A stretch of 64,000 nucleotides of DNA. Origin: Hyphomicrobiales bacterium (GTDB lineage Bacteria > Pseudomonadota > Alphaproteobacteria > Rhizobiales > Rhizobiaceae). Position 1 is the first letter of the stretch. Each line of letters starts with the position of its first letter. Shown here one piece after another: positions 9,828 to 21,169 of this stretch. Under the pieces are notes generated by a model. It was not told where the DNA came from, did not search any database, and saw nothing but the letters and a program-made list of their open reading frames with translations. The position numbers and the translations under genes are program-made. Location of the stretch: assembly GCA_017305935.1 (NCBI GenBank), contig JAFKJU010000013.1, positions 163,500 through 227,499 of the forward strand, written 5' to 3'.

Positions 9828-10952
9828 TTAACCGATCAGCGAGCTGATGTCGTTCCAGGTCGCGAACACCATGAGCGTCAGCACCATAGCCAAACCGATC
9901 CGGAATGCAATTTCCTGAGCGGCGGCGCCGACCGGTTTTCCCCGGATTGCTTCCACCGCATAAAAGACAAGATGTCCGCCGTCGAGCACCGGTACCGGCA
10001 TGAGATTGAGCAAGCCGATGGACACCGACAGCATCGCCGCCAATTGAAGAACCGCCGCCACGCCTAAAGTCGCCATCTGGCCCGAAGCTTGCGCCACGCG
10101 GATCGGGCCGCCGAGCTGGTCGGCCTTCATACGGCCTGCGAAGAGGTTGCCGATATAGTCGAACGTGCCGGTAACGATATGCCAGCTCTGGACGACGCCC
10201 TCGCCGACTGCCTGCAGCGGCGTGAACGTCTGGGTGCGGAAATTGCCGCTTTCCTGGTTGGTGACGATGCCGATCAGGCCGAGCTCGACCTTGTTGCCGA
10301 ACTGATCCTCGATGGTCTCGCGCTTCGGCGTCATCTTCAGATCCTGCTTCACGCCGGCGCGTTCGACGGTGACGACGATCGGCATGTCCGGGCGGACGCT
10401 GACATAGCGGCGCACATCGTCAAAGGTGACGACCCTGGTGCCGTCGATGGCAAGCAGCAGATCACCCGGCTGGATACCGGCCTCGGCGGCGGCACTTTCG
10501 GGCTTCACTTCGGCGACGACCGGATCGGCCACCTGCTTGCCGTAGATCCCGAAGAGCACGGCGAAGATGGCAATCGCCAGCAGGAAATTCGCAACCGGGC
10601 CGGCGGCAACCGTCAGTGCCCGCTTCCACAACTTCGCGCCGGCAAATGTGCGCTCGCGTTCGGTCGGGCTCAGGGTGGCAAGACGGGCCAGATCCGGTTT
10701 GCTGGAAGCATCCTCATCGCCGAGGAATTTGACATAGCCGCCAAGCGGAATCGCCGACAGCTTCCAGCGCGTGCCGCGCTTGTCGGTGAAACCGGCCAAT
10801 TCCGGGCCGAAGCCGATGGAAAAGGCGACGATACCGATTCCCGACCATCGGCCGACCAGGTAATGGCCCATCTCATGCACAAAGACGAGCAGAGACAGGA
10901 CGAGGATGAACGGAACGATATATCCAAGGATCAGAGAAAGCATGACCGTCAT
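9828..10952 (-). CDS. rseP: RIP metalloprotease RseP/MmpA (site-2 protease)
   Basis: 374 residues, multi-pass zinc protease that cuts substrates within the inner membrane, such as anti-sigma factors or signal-peptide remnants. The zinc site HEMGH is at residues 26-30 in the first membrane segment. A central PDZ domain follows (AEAGIQPGDLLLAIDG near 165), and the third ligand lies in NLMPVPVLDGGH near residue 330. Four membrane segments are visible. It sits between cdsA and bamA; about 206 bases separate it from bamA, enough for an extra promoter there. Confidence 0.96.
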   Translation of the reverse strand: MTVMLSLILGYIVPFILVLSLLVFVHEMGHYLVGRWSGIGIVAFSIGFGPELAGFTDKRGTRWKLSAIPLGGYVKFLGDEDASSKPDLARLATLSPTERERTFAGAKLWKRALTVAAGPVANFLLAIAIFAVLFGIYGKQVADPVVAEVKPESAAAEAGIQPGDLLLAIDGTRVVTFDDVRRYVSVRPDMPIVVTVERAGVKQDLKMTPKRETIEDQFGNKVELGLIGIVTNQESGNFRTQTFTPLQAVGEGVVQSWHIVTGTFDYIGNLFAGRMKADQLGGPIRVAQASGQMATLGVAAVLQLAAMLSVSIGLLNLMPVPVLDGGHLVFYAVEAIRGKPVGAAAQEIAFRIGLAMVLTLMVFATWNDISSLIG

Positions 10953-10984
10953 CTCGGGCTGAACGGGGAACCCCGTCTAACCCT

Positions 10985-11821
10985 TCACCGATTGAAAAGG
11001 AACGCTCCGACGGACGACAGGCTGCCGTCACCGAGCACCGAAAACCATACCGCCAGAATGAAGGCGGCAAAGCAGGCGAAAACAAGTCCGTCGACCCGGT
11101 CCATGACTCCGCCATGACCGGGAATGATGCGTCCCGAATCCTTGACGCCGAAACGGCGCTTGATGAAGGATTCGAAGAGATCGCCGATCTGGCTGGATAC
11201 CGACAGCATCAAGGCGATTGCCACCGTCCACAGCCCGACGCTGCCGGCGGCCGAATAGGAGGCGATCGCGCCGGCGATCACTCCGGCGGAGGCACCGCCG
11301 ATAGCGCCCGACCAGGTCTTGCCGGGCGATATGCGCGGCGCAAGCTTCGGCCCGCCGATGGCGCGGCCGACGAAATAGGCCAGGATATCGGTGCCCCAGA
11401 CGACGGCGAAAACGAACAGCATGGCCGCCAGGCCGATATGGTCGTCGTCGCGAATCGCGGCCAGCGACACGCAGGACAGGCCGGCATAAAGGATACCGCC
11501 GGGCAGCCACCAGGTGCCGGAACGGTTGAAGACGGTCAGAAGAACCGCCGTGAACACACAGCCGCCGAGCAGCGGGATCGCCAGATCCTCTGCGCCGAAC
11601 ACGGTGTTGCCGGCAATCACGGCCAGCGCAAACCAGCCGAAGGCATTGCCGCCGACGACGCGCGACGCCAGACCGGTGATCGTCGACCACTCGGAATAGA
11701 TCAAAAGGCCGATGACGGCGCAGACGATGCGGAAAGCCGCCCCGCCCATCCAGGTCGCGCCCAGCACGATCACCGCCAGAACGATGGCGGAGACGATGCG
11801 CAGCTTGAGTTCCTGGCTCAT
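10985..11821 (-). CDS. cdsA: Phosphatidate cytidylyltransferase CdsA
   Basis: 278 residues, highly hydrophobic with about seven to eight membrane segments. It makes CDP-diacylglycerol from phosphatidate and CTP for phospholipid synthesis. The C-terminal family signature is present as [19 protein letters not shown] followed by [13 protein letters not shown], which carries the metal-binding acidic residues. Its start overlaps the uppS stop by four bases (ATGA), so the two are translationally coupled, and rseP follows 32 bases later. Confidence 0.95.
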   Translation of the reverse strand: MSQELKLRIVSAIVLAVIVLGATWMGGAAFRIVCAVIGLLIYSEWSTITGLASRVVGGNAFGWFALAVIAGNTVFGAEDLAIPLLGGCVFTAVLLTVFNRSGTWWLPGGILYAGLSCVSLAAIRDDDHIGLAAMLFVFAVVWGTDILAYFVGRAIGGPKLAPRISPGKTWSGAIGGASAGVIAGAIASYSAAGSVGLWTVAIALMLSVSSQIGDLFESFIKRRFGVKDSGRIIPGHGGVMDRVDGLVFACFAAFILAVWFSVLGDGSLSSVGAFLFNR

Positions 11822-12564
11822 GGCGCCCCCGCTGCGAGCGTTTTCGTGGAAAGCCCGCCGAATCGCCGCTCGCGCGCCGCATATCTTTCAAGCGCCTTGT
11901 AAAACTGTTCACGGGTGAAATCCGGCCAATATTCCGGCACGAACAGCAGTTCCGAATAGGCGGCCTGCCAGAGCAGGAAATTGGACAGGCGCTCCTCGCC
12001 GCTGGTGCGGATGATGAGGTCGGGATCGGGAATGTCTGTGGTGTCCATGCGCCCGTTCAGCATTTCCGCGTCGATATCCTCCGGCCGCAGCGTGCCGGCG
12101 GCCACTTCGCGCGCCAGTTTGGCGGCGGCGCGGGCGATCTCGTCGCGGGCGCCGTAGTTGAAGGCGATCACCAGCGTCAGCGCCGTATTGTTGCGTGTTG
12201 TTTCTTCCGCTTCCAGGAGCAGTGGCAGAATGTCGCTGCGCAGGTTCTGGCGGTCGCCGATGACGCGGATGCGCACATTTTCGCGGTGCAGCTCTGCAAG
12301 ATCGCGGCGGATGAAGGCCCTGAGCAGGCCCATGAGGTCCGAGACCTCGGTTTCCGGGCGGCGCCAGTTCTCAGAGGAGAAGGCAAAAAGCGTCAGGAAG
12401 CGCACGCCGCAATCGCCTGCGGCGCGCACGACCTCGCGTACGGCTTCCACCCCTTTACGATGCCCCATCGTGCGCGGCAGGCCACGCTGATTCGCCCAGC
12501 GGCCATTCCCATCCATGATGATGGCCACATGCTCTGGCACGCTCGCTAGGTGAAGATCTGACAT
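11818..12564 (-). CDS. uppS: Undecaprenyl-diphosphate synthase (isoprenyl transferase) UppS
   Basis: 248 residues. It condenses isopentenyl diphosphate with farnesyl diphosphate in cis to give the C55 lipid carrier for peptidoglycan and O-antigen. The signature [13 protein letters not shown] has catalytic Asp18; [12 protein letters not shown] and the C-terminal [20 protein letters not shown] region are also conserved. I prefer the ATG at 12564; an in-frame ATG at 12600 adds 12 residues but lacks a better ribosome site. It lies 42 bases after frr. Confidence 0.94.
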   Translation of the reverse strand: MSDLHLASVPEHVAIIMDGNGRWANQRGLPRTMGHRKGVEAVREVVRAAGDCGVRFLTLFAFSSENWRRPETEVSDLMGLLRAFIRRDLAELHRENVRIRVIGDRQNLRSDILPLLLEAEETTRNNTALTLVIAFNYGARDEIARAAAKLAREVAAGTLRPEDIDAEMLNGRMDTTDIPDPDLIIRTSGEERLSNFLLWQAAYSELLFVPEYWPDFTREQFYKALERYAARERRFGGLSTKTLAAGAP

Positions 12565-12606
12565 CGCCGGTCCGGTTTCTCGCAAGAGGGGAATCGCCAA
12601 GAGCAG

Positions 12607-13167
12607 TTAAACCTGCATGATTTCCTTTTCCTTATCGGCGAGCAAGCGGTCGATTTCCGAAATCGTCTCGTCCGTCATCTTCTGCACCTTGTCGGAGGTG
12701 GCGCGGCTTTCGTCCTGGCCGATGTCGCCGTCCTTCTCGGATTTCTTCAGCGAATCCATGCCGTCGCGGCGAACGTGGCGCACGGCGACCTTGGCCTTTT
12801 CGGCATAGTCATGGGCGACCTTGACCAGCGAGCGGCGGCGCTCCTCGTTGAGTTCCGGCAGCGGAATGCGCAGGTTCTGGCCGTCGATGATCGGGTTCAG
12901 GCCGAGATTGGCTTCGCGAATGGCGCGATCGACGGCGCCGACCATCGACTTGTCCCAGATGGAGACGCCGAGCATGCGTGGCTCGGGAACGGTGATATTG
13001 GCGACCTGGTTCAGCGGCACGCGCGAACCATAGGCTTCGACCATCACCGGATCGAGAACGTTGGCCGAGGCGCGGCCGGTGCGCAGCGAGGCGATATCGC
13101 TCTTGAACGCATTGATAGCGCCATCCATGCGGCGCTTCAGTTCTTTCAGATCAAAACCTGCACTCAT
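12607..13167 (-). CDS. frr: Ribosome recycling factor
   Basis: 186 residues, close to the E. coli length of 185. With EF-G it splits the post-termination ribosome. It shows the two-domain pattern: a helical stretch beginning [13 protein letters not shown], the [19 protein letters not shown] segment, then the small beta domain ([14 protein letters not shown]) and long C-terminal helices rich in Lys and Glu. The ATG follows GGGAGTTAGGA. The longer frame upstream lacks family similarity. It lies 60 bases after pyrH. Confidence 0.97.
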   Translation of the reverse strand: MSAGFDLKELKRRMDGAINAFKSDIASLRTGRASANVLDPVMVEAYGSRVPLNQVANITVPEPRMLGVSIWDKSMVGAVDRAIREANLGLNPIIDGQNLRIPLPELNEERRRSLVKVAHDYAEKAKVAVRHVRRDGMDSLKKSEKDGDIGQDESRATSDKVQKMTDETISEIDRLLADKEKEIMQV

Positions 13168-13227
13168 GTTCCTAACTCCCGTCTTATCCCTGCCCGTCCG
13201 TCGCGACACTGCACGCGAACGATCCCG

Positions 13228-13950
<723 letters not shown>

Positions 13951-14055
13951 GGTGGCTCCTTCATACGCAAGAAACGGCTGCTGGATGCCGGATACACGAA
14001 GGGCACCGCGTTGTCACGCGATGCCCGATCTTTTCCCAAGAATGAGAAGGCTGGA

Positions 14056-14982
14056 TCAGCCCTTGGCGGCGGCAGCGACTTCAGCCGCGAAATCCGTCTC
14101 TTCCTTCTCGACGCCTTCGCCGAGCAGCAGGCGGGCCATGCCGGTGACTTCGATCGGCGCGCCGACAGCCTTTTCGGCTTCCTTGACGGCAGCCGCGACG
14201 GTCAGGTCGGGGTTGATGACGAAGGCCTGCGACAGCAGGGCGACTTCTTCGAAGAACTTGCGCATGCGGCCGTCGACCATCTTTTCGATGATGGCGTCCG
14301 GCTTGCCGGAAGCGCGCGACTGTTCGATGAAGACGTTGCGCTCGCGCTCGGCGACGGCGGCGTCGACTTCTTCGGCGCGCAGCGCCAGCGGGTTGGTGGC
14401 GGCGATGTGCATGGCAACCTGGCGGCCGATGGCGTTCAGGGCTTCCTTGTCGCCGGTCGACTTCAGCGCGACGAGAACGCCGAGCTTGCCGAGGCCATCG
14501 GCAACGCCGTTATGGATGTAGGTGGCGACGACGCCGTCTTCGACGGAGAGCGAGGCCGAACGGCGCAGGTTCATGTTTTCGCCGATGGTGGCGACGGCGT
14601 CCTTGATGGTGTCGCCGACCGGCTTGCCGCTGGCCGGATAGGCGGCGGCGGCAACGGCTTCGACGGAACCGTCGGTGCCAAGCGCAACCTGGGCGATGCC
14701 GCGAACCAGATCCTGGAAGGCGTCGTTACGGGCAACGAAGTCGGTTTCCGAGTTGACTTCGACGACAACGGCCTTGGTGCCATTGCTGGCGATGCCGACC
14801 AAGCCTTCGGCAGCAGTGCGGCCCGACTTCTTGTCGGCCTTGGCGATGCCCTTGGCGCGCAGCCAGTCGATGGCGGCTTCCATGTCGCCATTGGTTTCGG
14901 CCAGCGCCTTCTTGCAGTCCATCATGCCCGCGCCGGTCTTTTCGCGCAGGTCTTTCACCATTGCCGCTGTTACGTTGGTCAT
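14056..14982 (-). CDS. tsf: Elongation factor Ts
   Basis: 308 residues, guanine-nucleotide exchange factor for EF-Tu. The N-terminal UBA-like domain reads [21 protein letters not shown]; a core motif [10 protein letters not shown] near residue 80, containing the Asp-Phe pair that inserts into EF-Tu, follows. The dimerisation and C-terminal regions are complete. The ATG follows GAGGCAAAG. It is separated from rpsB by 324 bases that contain a palindromic repeat and hairpins, an unusually long gap for this pair. Confidence 0.97.
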   Translation of the reverse strand: MTNVTAAMVKDLREKTGAGMMDCKKALAETNGDMEAAIDWLRAKGIAKADKKSGRTAAEGLVGIASNGTKAVVVEVNSETDFVARNDAFQDLVRGIAQVALGTDGSVEAVAAAAYPASGKPVGDTIKDAVATIGENMNLRRSASLSVEDGVVATYIHNGVADGLGKLGVLVALKSTGDKEALNAIGRQVAMHIAATNPLALRAEEVDAAVAERERNVFIEQSRASGKPDAIIEKMVDGRMRKFFEEVALLSQAFVINPDLTVAAAVKEAEKAVGAPIEVTGMARLLLGEGVEKEETDFAAEVAAAAKG

Positions 14983-15110
14983 CTTTGCCTCTTTATCGGT
15001 TCGTCGGATGCGATCGCCGGAACACCGGCAGAAAGCAGCACCCGGATTGGGGAACGAAATGCACCCGGAAATGTGACAGCGTGATGAAGCTGCACCACGC
15101 TCGCCGCGCT

Positions 15111-15172
15111 GTTTTGTTCTGGCGCATTTCCGAACGGAAAATCGGTATCCACTTTTCCTGGAAATGCTTCTC
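15111..15172 (+). repeat. Interspersed rhizobial palindrome, copy 1 (rpsB-tsf gap)
   Basis: An imperfect inverted repeat: a GCATTTCCGAACGG arm near 15124-15137 is answered by TTTTCCTGGAAATGC at 15153-15168, preceded by a TTTTGTTCTGG lead-in. Related copies occur at 28841, 36292 and 38063. This one lies between rpsB and tsf, and would be transcribed as a stem-loop. Confidence 0.7.
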
Positions 15173-15178
15173 ATTCAC

Positions 15179-15248
15179 GACCCTGAACAGGGTCAGCCGC
15201 AGCGCGGTAAAAAAGCAAGGCCGCTCGAACCCATGGTCACAAACGGCC
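15179..15248 (-). terminator. Candidate attenuator/partial terminator between rpsB and tsf
   Basis: On the minus strand a GGCCG...CGGCC stem with a long loop (15212-15248) is followed by a run of T at 15209-15214. Next comes a perfect 7-base inverted repeat GACCCTG/CAGGGTC at 15179-15194. A partial stop here could set the S2 to EF-Ts ratio; efficiency cannot be judged by eye. Confidence 0.35.
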
Positions 15249-15306
15249 CTGCCCGGTCTTCATGATGAAGGGCGGAACGCTTCCCGCGCCCCACCCTTGA
15301 CCGGCA

Positions 15307-16074
15307 TCAGGCGCCGGCTTCGTCTTCGAGCGTCGGCTCGGACGGCGCCTCGACGGAAGCGCCGATATCGTGGCCGGCCGCACCCTGCTGGCGGGCGATG
15401 CCGTCGATGGCAGCGCGGGCGATCAGGTCGCAGTAGAGAGCGATGGCGCGCGAGGCGTCGTCGTTGCCGGGAATGGCGTAGTCGATCTGGTCCGGATCGC
15501 AGTTCGAGTCGATGATGGCGACGACCGGGATGCCCAGGCGCTTGGCTTCATCGATGGCGATCTTTTCCTTGTTGGTGTCGATGATGAACATCAGGTCCGG
15601 AACGCCGCCCATGTCGCGGATACCGCCGAGGGCCTTGTCGAGCTTCTGGCGCTCGCGCTCCAGGTTCAGGCGTTCCTTCTTGGAGTAGCCCGAGCCTTCC
15701 AAAGCCAGGATCTCGTCGAGCTTGCGCAGACGCTGGATCGAGTTCGAAATGGTCTTCCAGTTGGTCATCATGCCGCCGAGCCAGCGGGAATTGACGTAGT
15801 ACTGGGCCGAACGCTTGGCGCTATCGGCGATCAGTTCCGAAGCCTGGCGCTTGGTGCCGACGAACAGGACGCGGCCGCCGCGGGCGACGGTGTCGGACAC
15901 GACCTGCAGGGCGCGCGACAGCATCGGCACGGTCTGTGCCAGGTCGATGATGTGGATGTTGTTACGATCGCCAAAGATGTAGGGCTTCATCTTCGGGTTC
16001 CAGCGATGGGTCTGGTGACCGAAGTGAACACCAGCTTCCAGAAGCTGGCGCATGCTGAAATCAGGCAATGCCAT
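15307..16074 (-). CDS. rpsB: 30S ribosomal protein S2
   Basis: 255 residues. It binds the 30S subunit late in assembly and helps recruit S1. The N-terminal [22 protein letters not shown] motif (positions about 7-28) and the [13 protein letters not shown] motif near residue 95 are diagnostic, as is [12 protein letters not shown] in the second half. A C-terminal acidic tail of about 25 residues is typical of alphaproteobacteria. The ATG is preceded by AAAAGGAGAAAAAGGC. A structured leader of about 130-180 bases lies upstream. Confidence 0.97.
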   Translation of the reverse strand: MALPDFSMRQLLEAGVHFGHQTHRWNPKMKPYIFGDRNNIHIIDLAQTVPMLSRALQVVSDTVARGGRVLFVGTKRQASELIADSAKRSAQYYVNSRWLGGMMTNWKTISNSIQRLRKLDEILALEGSGYSKKERLNLERERQKLDKALGGIRDMGGVPDLMFIIDTNKEKIAIDEAKRLGIPVVAIIDSNCDPDQIDYAIPGNDDASRAIALYCDLIARAAIDGIARQQGAAGHDIGASVEAPSEPTLEDEAGA

Positions 16075-16240
16075 GCCTTTTTCTCCTTTTCCGGTTGAAC
16101 CTTCGGGAAGCAAAACAGCCGTCCTTGTGGAACGGCCACCGGCGGAGCGGACCGGATTTCTCCCGGACAACCCCAAACTTCCCGTGTGGAATGCGGGTGG
16201 CCTTACAGGCGATTTGCCGAAAATGCAAGCGCGGCCTTCG
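16075..16240 (-). promoter_or_regulatory. rpsB promoter and structured leader
   Basis: Reading the minus strand, TTGCAT lies 17 bases before TAAGGC, a plausible promoter near 16203-16231. The leader then contains a long-range stem GGTGGCC...GGCCACC formed by 16196-16202 and 16134-16140, with an inner CCGG hairpin. Ribosomal protein leaders of this kind often bind their own product; S2 autoregulation is inferred, not shown. Confidence 0.4.
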
Positions 16241-16266
16241 AAATTATGACAGCGCGCGCCGCTCAG

Positions 16267-17094
16267 TTACTTGCAGGCGGTCGGCTGGAGCATCTCCAGC
16301 TTCGACAGACGGCCCGTCAGGACGAAATCACCGTAGTCCATGGTCAGATCGCGGGTGATGCCGTTGTCGTAGAGCTTGAACGACATGCGGTAGATCGGCA
16401 GCGAATCGCCCTTGGAGGTGTCGTTAAAATAGGCGATGGTCACCGGCCAGTAGGGGGATTTGGCAAATTGACCGGCCGGCTTGGCGTCGCTGTCGTCGCC
16501 CTGCGGCTGGTCCTGCTTGCCGACGACGGTGGTTGTCATCAGCGTCTGGTCGCCATTGTCGCTGCCATCGAAGATGCGGGACTCGAAGAAGCGGTTGCCC
16601 CTCTTGGCATTGTCGATGACGTCGAGCATGTGCGCGGTCGGAAAGCGGCCGTCGGCGAGTTGAACCTCACGCCGTTCCGGAGCGCTGAGTTCCACCGTCA
16701 GCTTGTCCTTCCCGTCGGTGGCCGAGCCGGAAACCTGCTTGTCCATCTGGTCGTCTGTGAAGGATTTGGTCTCGAAGCGGAAACGGCCCTTGGCCAGATC
16801 CTCGTAAGTCGTTGTCTGCTGGTCGGTGACGCGCTTGGTCTCGCCGGTATCGACCTCGGTGACGAAGCGAAAATTGGTGGTGTAGCCGGCGCAATCCGAG
16901 CCCATGAATTCATAGACCATGCGGCCGACCATGCCGGCGATGCCGGAACGCTCCGAGGCCTCCTTGAGGCGCAAGTCATAGACGGCGCGGTGGGGCACCA
17001 GCCCGCTCGCCACGGCTGCCTGCGCACCGAACGCGCTGAGGCACGTGGCGGCCGAAGCAGCGACAAGAACGGCGGCGCGACGCGAGCGATGCAT
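16267..17094 (-). CDS. eipB: Cell envelope integrity protein EipB (DUF1849)
   Basis: 275 residues with an N-terminal signal peptide (Arg-rich start, hydrophobic core, cleavage near AQAAVA at about 29). EipB was described in Brucella as a periplasmic beta-spiral protein needed for envelope integrity. The family's start HRAVYDLRLKEAS and the stretch VEFMGSDCAGY-like (here YEFMGSDCAGY) are present. Cys68 and the penultimate Cys274 match the conserved pair that forms a disulfide in the Brucella protein. It faces divergently the RidA-like gene at 17210. Confidence 0.9.
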   Translation of the reverse strand: MHRSRRAAVLVAASAATCLSAFGAQAAVASGLVPHRAVYDLRLKEASERSGIAGMVGRMVYEFMGSDCAGYTTNFRFVTEVDTGETKRVTDQQTTTYEDLAKGRFRFETKSFTDDQMDKQVSGSATDGKDKLTVELSAPERREVQLADGRFPTAHMLDVIDNAKRGNRFFESRIFDGSDNGDQTLMTTTVVGKQDQPQGDDSDAKPAGQFAKSPYWPVTIAYFNDTSKGDSLPIYRMSFKLYDNGITRDLTMDYGDFVLTGRLSKLEMLQPTACK

Positions 17095-17209
17095 GCAATA
17101 TCTCCTGTTGAATCAGGCCGCAATGATATAAGAACGCTTGCGACCGAAACGAGGCATCCGCGCATTGGATGACGGATTTTTGGGGAAATGACAACAAGTG
17201 GGAGAGGAA

Positions 17210-17680
17210 ATGTCCGAAGCAATCGAAGCCCGCCTCAAGGAACTGGCGATCACCCTGCCCCAGGCCGCAGCACCGGCCGCAAACTACGTTCCCTATGTCA
17301 TCAGCGGCAACCTGCTCTATCTCTCCGGGCAACTGCCGATCGAGAACGGCAAGGTCGCCGTGACCGGCCTGCTCGGCCAGGACGTCGACGTCGCCACCGG
17401 CGCGCGCGCCGCCGAGCTCTGTGCCATCAATATCCTCGCCCAGGCGAAGGCCGCGCTTGGCGGCGATCTTGGCCGCATCGTGCGAATCATCAAGCTGAAC
17501 GGGTTCGTCGCCTCCATGCCGAGCTTCGTCGAGCAGCACCTGGTGATCAACGGCGCTTCTAACCTGCTCGCCAACGTGCTTGGAGAAGCCGGCAAGCATG
17601 CCCGCGCCGCCGTCGGTATGGCGTCGCTGCCGCTGAACGCCGCCGTCGAGATCGACGCCATCCTGGAAATCGCGCCATGA
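17210..17680 (+). CDS. RidA/YjgF-family protein (subgroup YjgH-like)
   Basis: 156 residues. RidA-family proteins hydrolyse reactive enamine/imine intermediates of PLP enzymes; this longer subgroup is less well characterised and its substrate is unknown. Recognisable features are the YVISGNLLYLSGQLP strand near residue 28, a RIVRIIKLNGFVAS region, and a C-terminal AAVGMASLPLNAAVEIDAI segment where canonical RidA has its active-site Arg, here replaced by Gly-Met. The ATG follows GGAGAGGAA. Its stop overlaps the next gene by four bases. Confidence 0.85.
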   Translation: MSEAIEARLKELAITLPQAAAPAANYVPYVISGNLLYLSGQLPIENGKVAVTGLLGQDVDVATGARAAELCAINILAQAKAALGGDLGRIVRIIKLNGFVASMPSFVEQHLVINGASNLLANVLGEAGKHARAAVGMASLPLNAAVEIDAILEIAP

Positions 17681-18404
17681 CCGATGCCTCCTGGCTGGCG
17701 GAGCGCGCGATAGCGCATCGCGGCTATCACGACATGAATCATCAGGTCTGGGAGAATACGCTCTCGGCCTTCTCCCGTGCCATCGAGGCCGGCTTCGCCA
17801 TCGAATGCGACCTGCAATACGCCTCGGACGGCGTGCCGGTCGTCTTCCATGACGACGATCTCAAGCGCCTGTGCAATATCGGCGGCGACGTGCGCGAAAA
17901 AACCAGCGCCGAGCTCGGGCTGCTCTCCATCGGGGGCACCGCCGACAAGGTGCCGACGCTGAAGAAGCTGCTCGACCTCTGCGCCGGCCGCGTGCCGCTG
18001 GTGCTGGAGCTCAAGGGCCGGCAGGGTGACGACGACGGTTTTGCCGCCAGCGTGCTGGAAACGCTGGAGGGGTATCAGGGCAAGGTGGCGCTGATGAGCT
18101 TCGACACCTGGCTGCTCAAGGATTTGAAGGAGCTTGGAAGTCCCTACCCGGTCGGTCTGACGGCCGAGGGCACGGAACCGGAAAAATTCTTCGCCCATGA
18201 CGACGCCATGCATGCCGGGCTGGATTTCATCTCCTATGCCTGGGACCATCTGCCCAATGCCTTCATTACGGCACAAAGGCAGCGTGGTATCCCGGTCATC
18301 ACCTGGACGGTGCGCAATGACGAGGCCATCCGCCACACATTCGCCAATGCCGACCAGATGACCTTCGAAGGCTTCGACCCACGGGAAAAACCGATCCTCA
18401 CGGC

Positions 18405-18408
<4 letters not shown>
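17677..18408 (+). CDS. Glycerophosphodiester phosphodiesterase (GDPD family, UgpQ-like)
   Basis: 243 residues, no signal peptide, so probably cytoplasmic. GDPD enzymes release glycerol 3-phosphate from deacylated phospholipids. The TIM-barrel catalytic elements are visible: His-Arg-Gly at residues 14-16, Glu-x-Asp in IECDLQ near 43, and FHDDDLKRL near 57, followed by VLELKG near 110. It is coupled by ATGA overlaps to the RidA-like gene upstream and the FemAB-like gene downstream, so the three are probably one operon. Confidence 0.92.
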
Positions 18409-19586
<1,178 letters not shown>

Positions 19587-19606
19587 CATACAGCAAGGGA
19601 GACATT

Positions 19607-20026
19607 ATGACCGCTTACGACACCGATAACATCTTCGCGAAAATCCTGCGCGGCGAAATCCCCTCCACCCGCGTCTACGAGGACGAGCACGCTATTGCCT
19701 TCATGGATGTCATGCCTCAGGCGCCCGGCCATGTGCTGGTCATCCCGCGACAGGGTTCACGCAACATCCTCGACGCCGATCCGGTCGTGCTGCAGAACGC
19801 CATCGTCGTGGTGCAGAAGATTGCCGTGGCGGTGAAGGAAGCGTTCGATGCCGATGGCGTCTATGTGGCGCAGTTCAACGAGCCGGCCTCGGGACAGACC
19901 GTCTTCCACCTGCATTTCCACGTCATCCCCCGCCATGAGGGCGTTCCCCTGAAGCCGCATTCCGGCACCATGGAGAATTTCGACGTGCTGAAGGCCAATG
20001 CCGAGAAGATCAAGGCTGCTCTTTAA
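19607..20026 (+). CDS. HIT (histidine triad) family nucleotide-binding hydrolase
   Basis: 139 residues. HIT proteins of the HINT branch hydrolyse purine nucleoside phosphoramidates and related adenylylated compounds. The motif HLHFHVIPRH near residue 105 is the His-x-His-x-His triad, and the N-terminal DNIFAKILRGEIPSTRVYED is typical of the branch. The ATG follows AAGGGAGACATT. Its last four bases overlap the end of the convergent azlD-like gene. Confidence 0.93.
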   Translation: MTAYDTDNIFAKILRGEIPSTRVYEDEHAIAFMDVMPQAPGHVLVIPRQGSRNILDADPVVLQNAIVVVQKIAVAVKEAFDADGVYVAQFNEPASGQTVFHLHFHVIPRHEGVPLKPHSGTMENFDVLKANAEKIKAAL

Positions 20027-20358
20027 GGCATCAACACCAGCAGGCCGGCCAGCAGCAGGATGGCGGTGATGACGCCGACCGGAATGCGTTGCCCGGCCAG
20101 CAGGAAGGCGGCGAAGCCGCCGCCGGCCGCTGTCAGGCGGATCCACAGTGGCGAGGCGGCTAGCGTTCCGGTCGGGAAGACAATCAGCTTGGCAGTGACC
20201 GCCATGACCAGAGCGGTGGCAACCGCCCTCACCCAGTACAGGGCCTCCGAATCCTCCCGAAGCCGATTGCCGGCGAGGACGCCGAGCCAGCGCCAGATGT
20301 CGGTGGCGATCCAGCCGGCGAGCGCGATGAACAGATAGGGTTTCAGCTCCGCGATCAC
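20023..20358 (-). CDS. azlD: AzlD-family branched-chain amino acid exporter subunit
   Basis: 111 residues, three to four membrane segments, the small partner of AzlC in a two-component exporter of branched-chain amino acids (ygaH/AzlD family). Typical features are the short length, the N-terminal hydrophobic segment with a Trp-Arg-Trp patch and GLLVLMP at the end. Its start overlaps the azlC stop by four bases, as usual for this pair. Substrate is inferred from the family. Confidence 0.85.
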   Translation of the reverse strand: MIAELKPYLFIALAGWIATDIWRWLGVLAGNRLREDSEALYWVRAVATALVMAVTAKLIVFPTGTLAASPLWIRLTAAGGGFAAFLLAGQRIPVGVITAILLLAGLLVLMP

Positions 20359-21104
20359 GACGCCTTCTCCTTCGCGGCCAGCGCCCGTTTGCGCAAAGCG
20401 CGGTCGATCAGATAGGCGAGCGTGCCGCCGCCGACCCCGGCATAGAGCACATCGAATTCCGGCTCGATCATCGCAAACAACGGCCCGGCGACGACGCCGA
20501 TGACGAAGGCGATGCGCACCACCGCATGGCGCGCCGTCGCCCAGATCGAGACGACGAAATAGACCGGGGTCAGGAAGAACAGCACGCCCGCGACCAGCGG
20601 CGGAAACGCCGCCACGAGGCCGTAGCAGACGGCGACGATCACCGTATTCACCAGCGTCAGCGTGATGCCGAAGCCAGCGAAATAGGCGATCCGCGCCTCA
20701 CGCGGCACATGATGGATGGTGTTGTTGGTGAACACCCAGGCGGTGATCGCCACGAAATGCGACAGGAAAAGCAACAGCCAGACCGGCGTGCGCTGGGTGC
20801 GCATCTCCGGCACGATCGAGGCGACCATCGGCATCATCCGCACCGAGGACAGGGTGACGGCGATGAAGCAGGCGGCAAGGCCTGCACCCGATGTCATCGA
20901 GCCGATCAGGATCATCTTGGCCGGCAGCGCCCAGATGCTGAGCGTCATGAACACCGCCTCGCCCCGGGAAATACCCGATTCCAACGCAAAGGCGCTAAAG
21001 CCGACGAAGGAGGTCATGAGAATCAGCGCCGGCAGGGAAAAAATGCCCCGGGCGCCGGTCAGGAACCAGCCGAGGCCGGAAGAGGAAATGCGATCGCTTG
21101 ACAT
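20355..21104 (-). CDS. azlC: AzlC-family branched-chain amino acid exporter subunit
   Basis: 249 residues with six to eight predicted membrane segments, the large subunit of the AzlCD exporter. The family pattern shows in an early LMTSFVGFSAFALESGIS segment and SSVRMMPMVASIVPEMR near residue 90. The start at 21104 is preferred: GGAA lies just upstream, and the next in-frame ATG (21122) falls inside the terminator hairpin of clpA. No LysR/Lrp regulator is adjacent. Confidence 0.85.
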   Translation of the reverse strand: MSSDRISSSGLGWFLTGARGIFSLPALILMTSFVGFSAFALESGISRGEAVFMTLSIWALPAKMILIGSMTSGAGLAACFIAVTLSSVRMMPMVASIVPEMRTQRTPVWLLLFLSHFVAITAWVFTNNTIHHVPREARIAYFAGFGITLTLVNTVIVAVCYGLVAAFPPLVAGVLFFLTPVYFVVSIWATARHAVVRIAFVIGVVAGPLFAMIEPEFDVLYAGVGGGTLAYLIDRALRKRALAAKEKAS

Positions 21105-21120
21105 AATGGTTCCAAAAGCC

Positions 21121-21147
21121 AAGTGCCGGGCTTTCGGCCCGGCACTT
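21121..21147 (-). terminator. Intrinsic terminator after clpA
   Basis: A perfect 11-base inverted repeat (AAGTGCCGGGC/GCCCGGCACTT) with a five-base loop, followed on the minus strand by TTGGCTTTTGG. It lies 23 bases beyond the clpA stop and just before the azlC start, and would insulate the two genes. Confidence 0.75.
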
Positions 21148-21169
21148 CATTTCAGCCAATAAGGCTTTC

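Larger units (their letters stand above)
14983..15306. other. 324-base intergenic region between rpsB and tsf
   Basis: No open frame with coding character was found. The region holds the palindromic repeat at 15111-15172, the hairpins at 15179-15248 and the tsf ribosome site. It may also hold a separate tsf promoter, but I could not identify convincing -35/-10 boxes. Confidence 0.5.
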
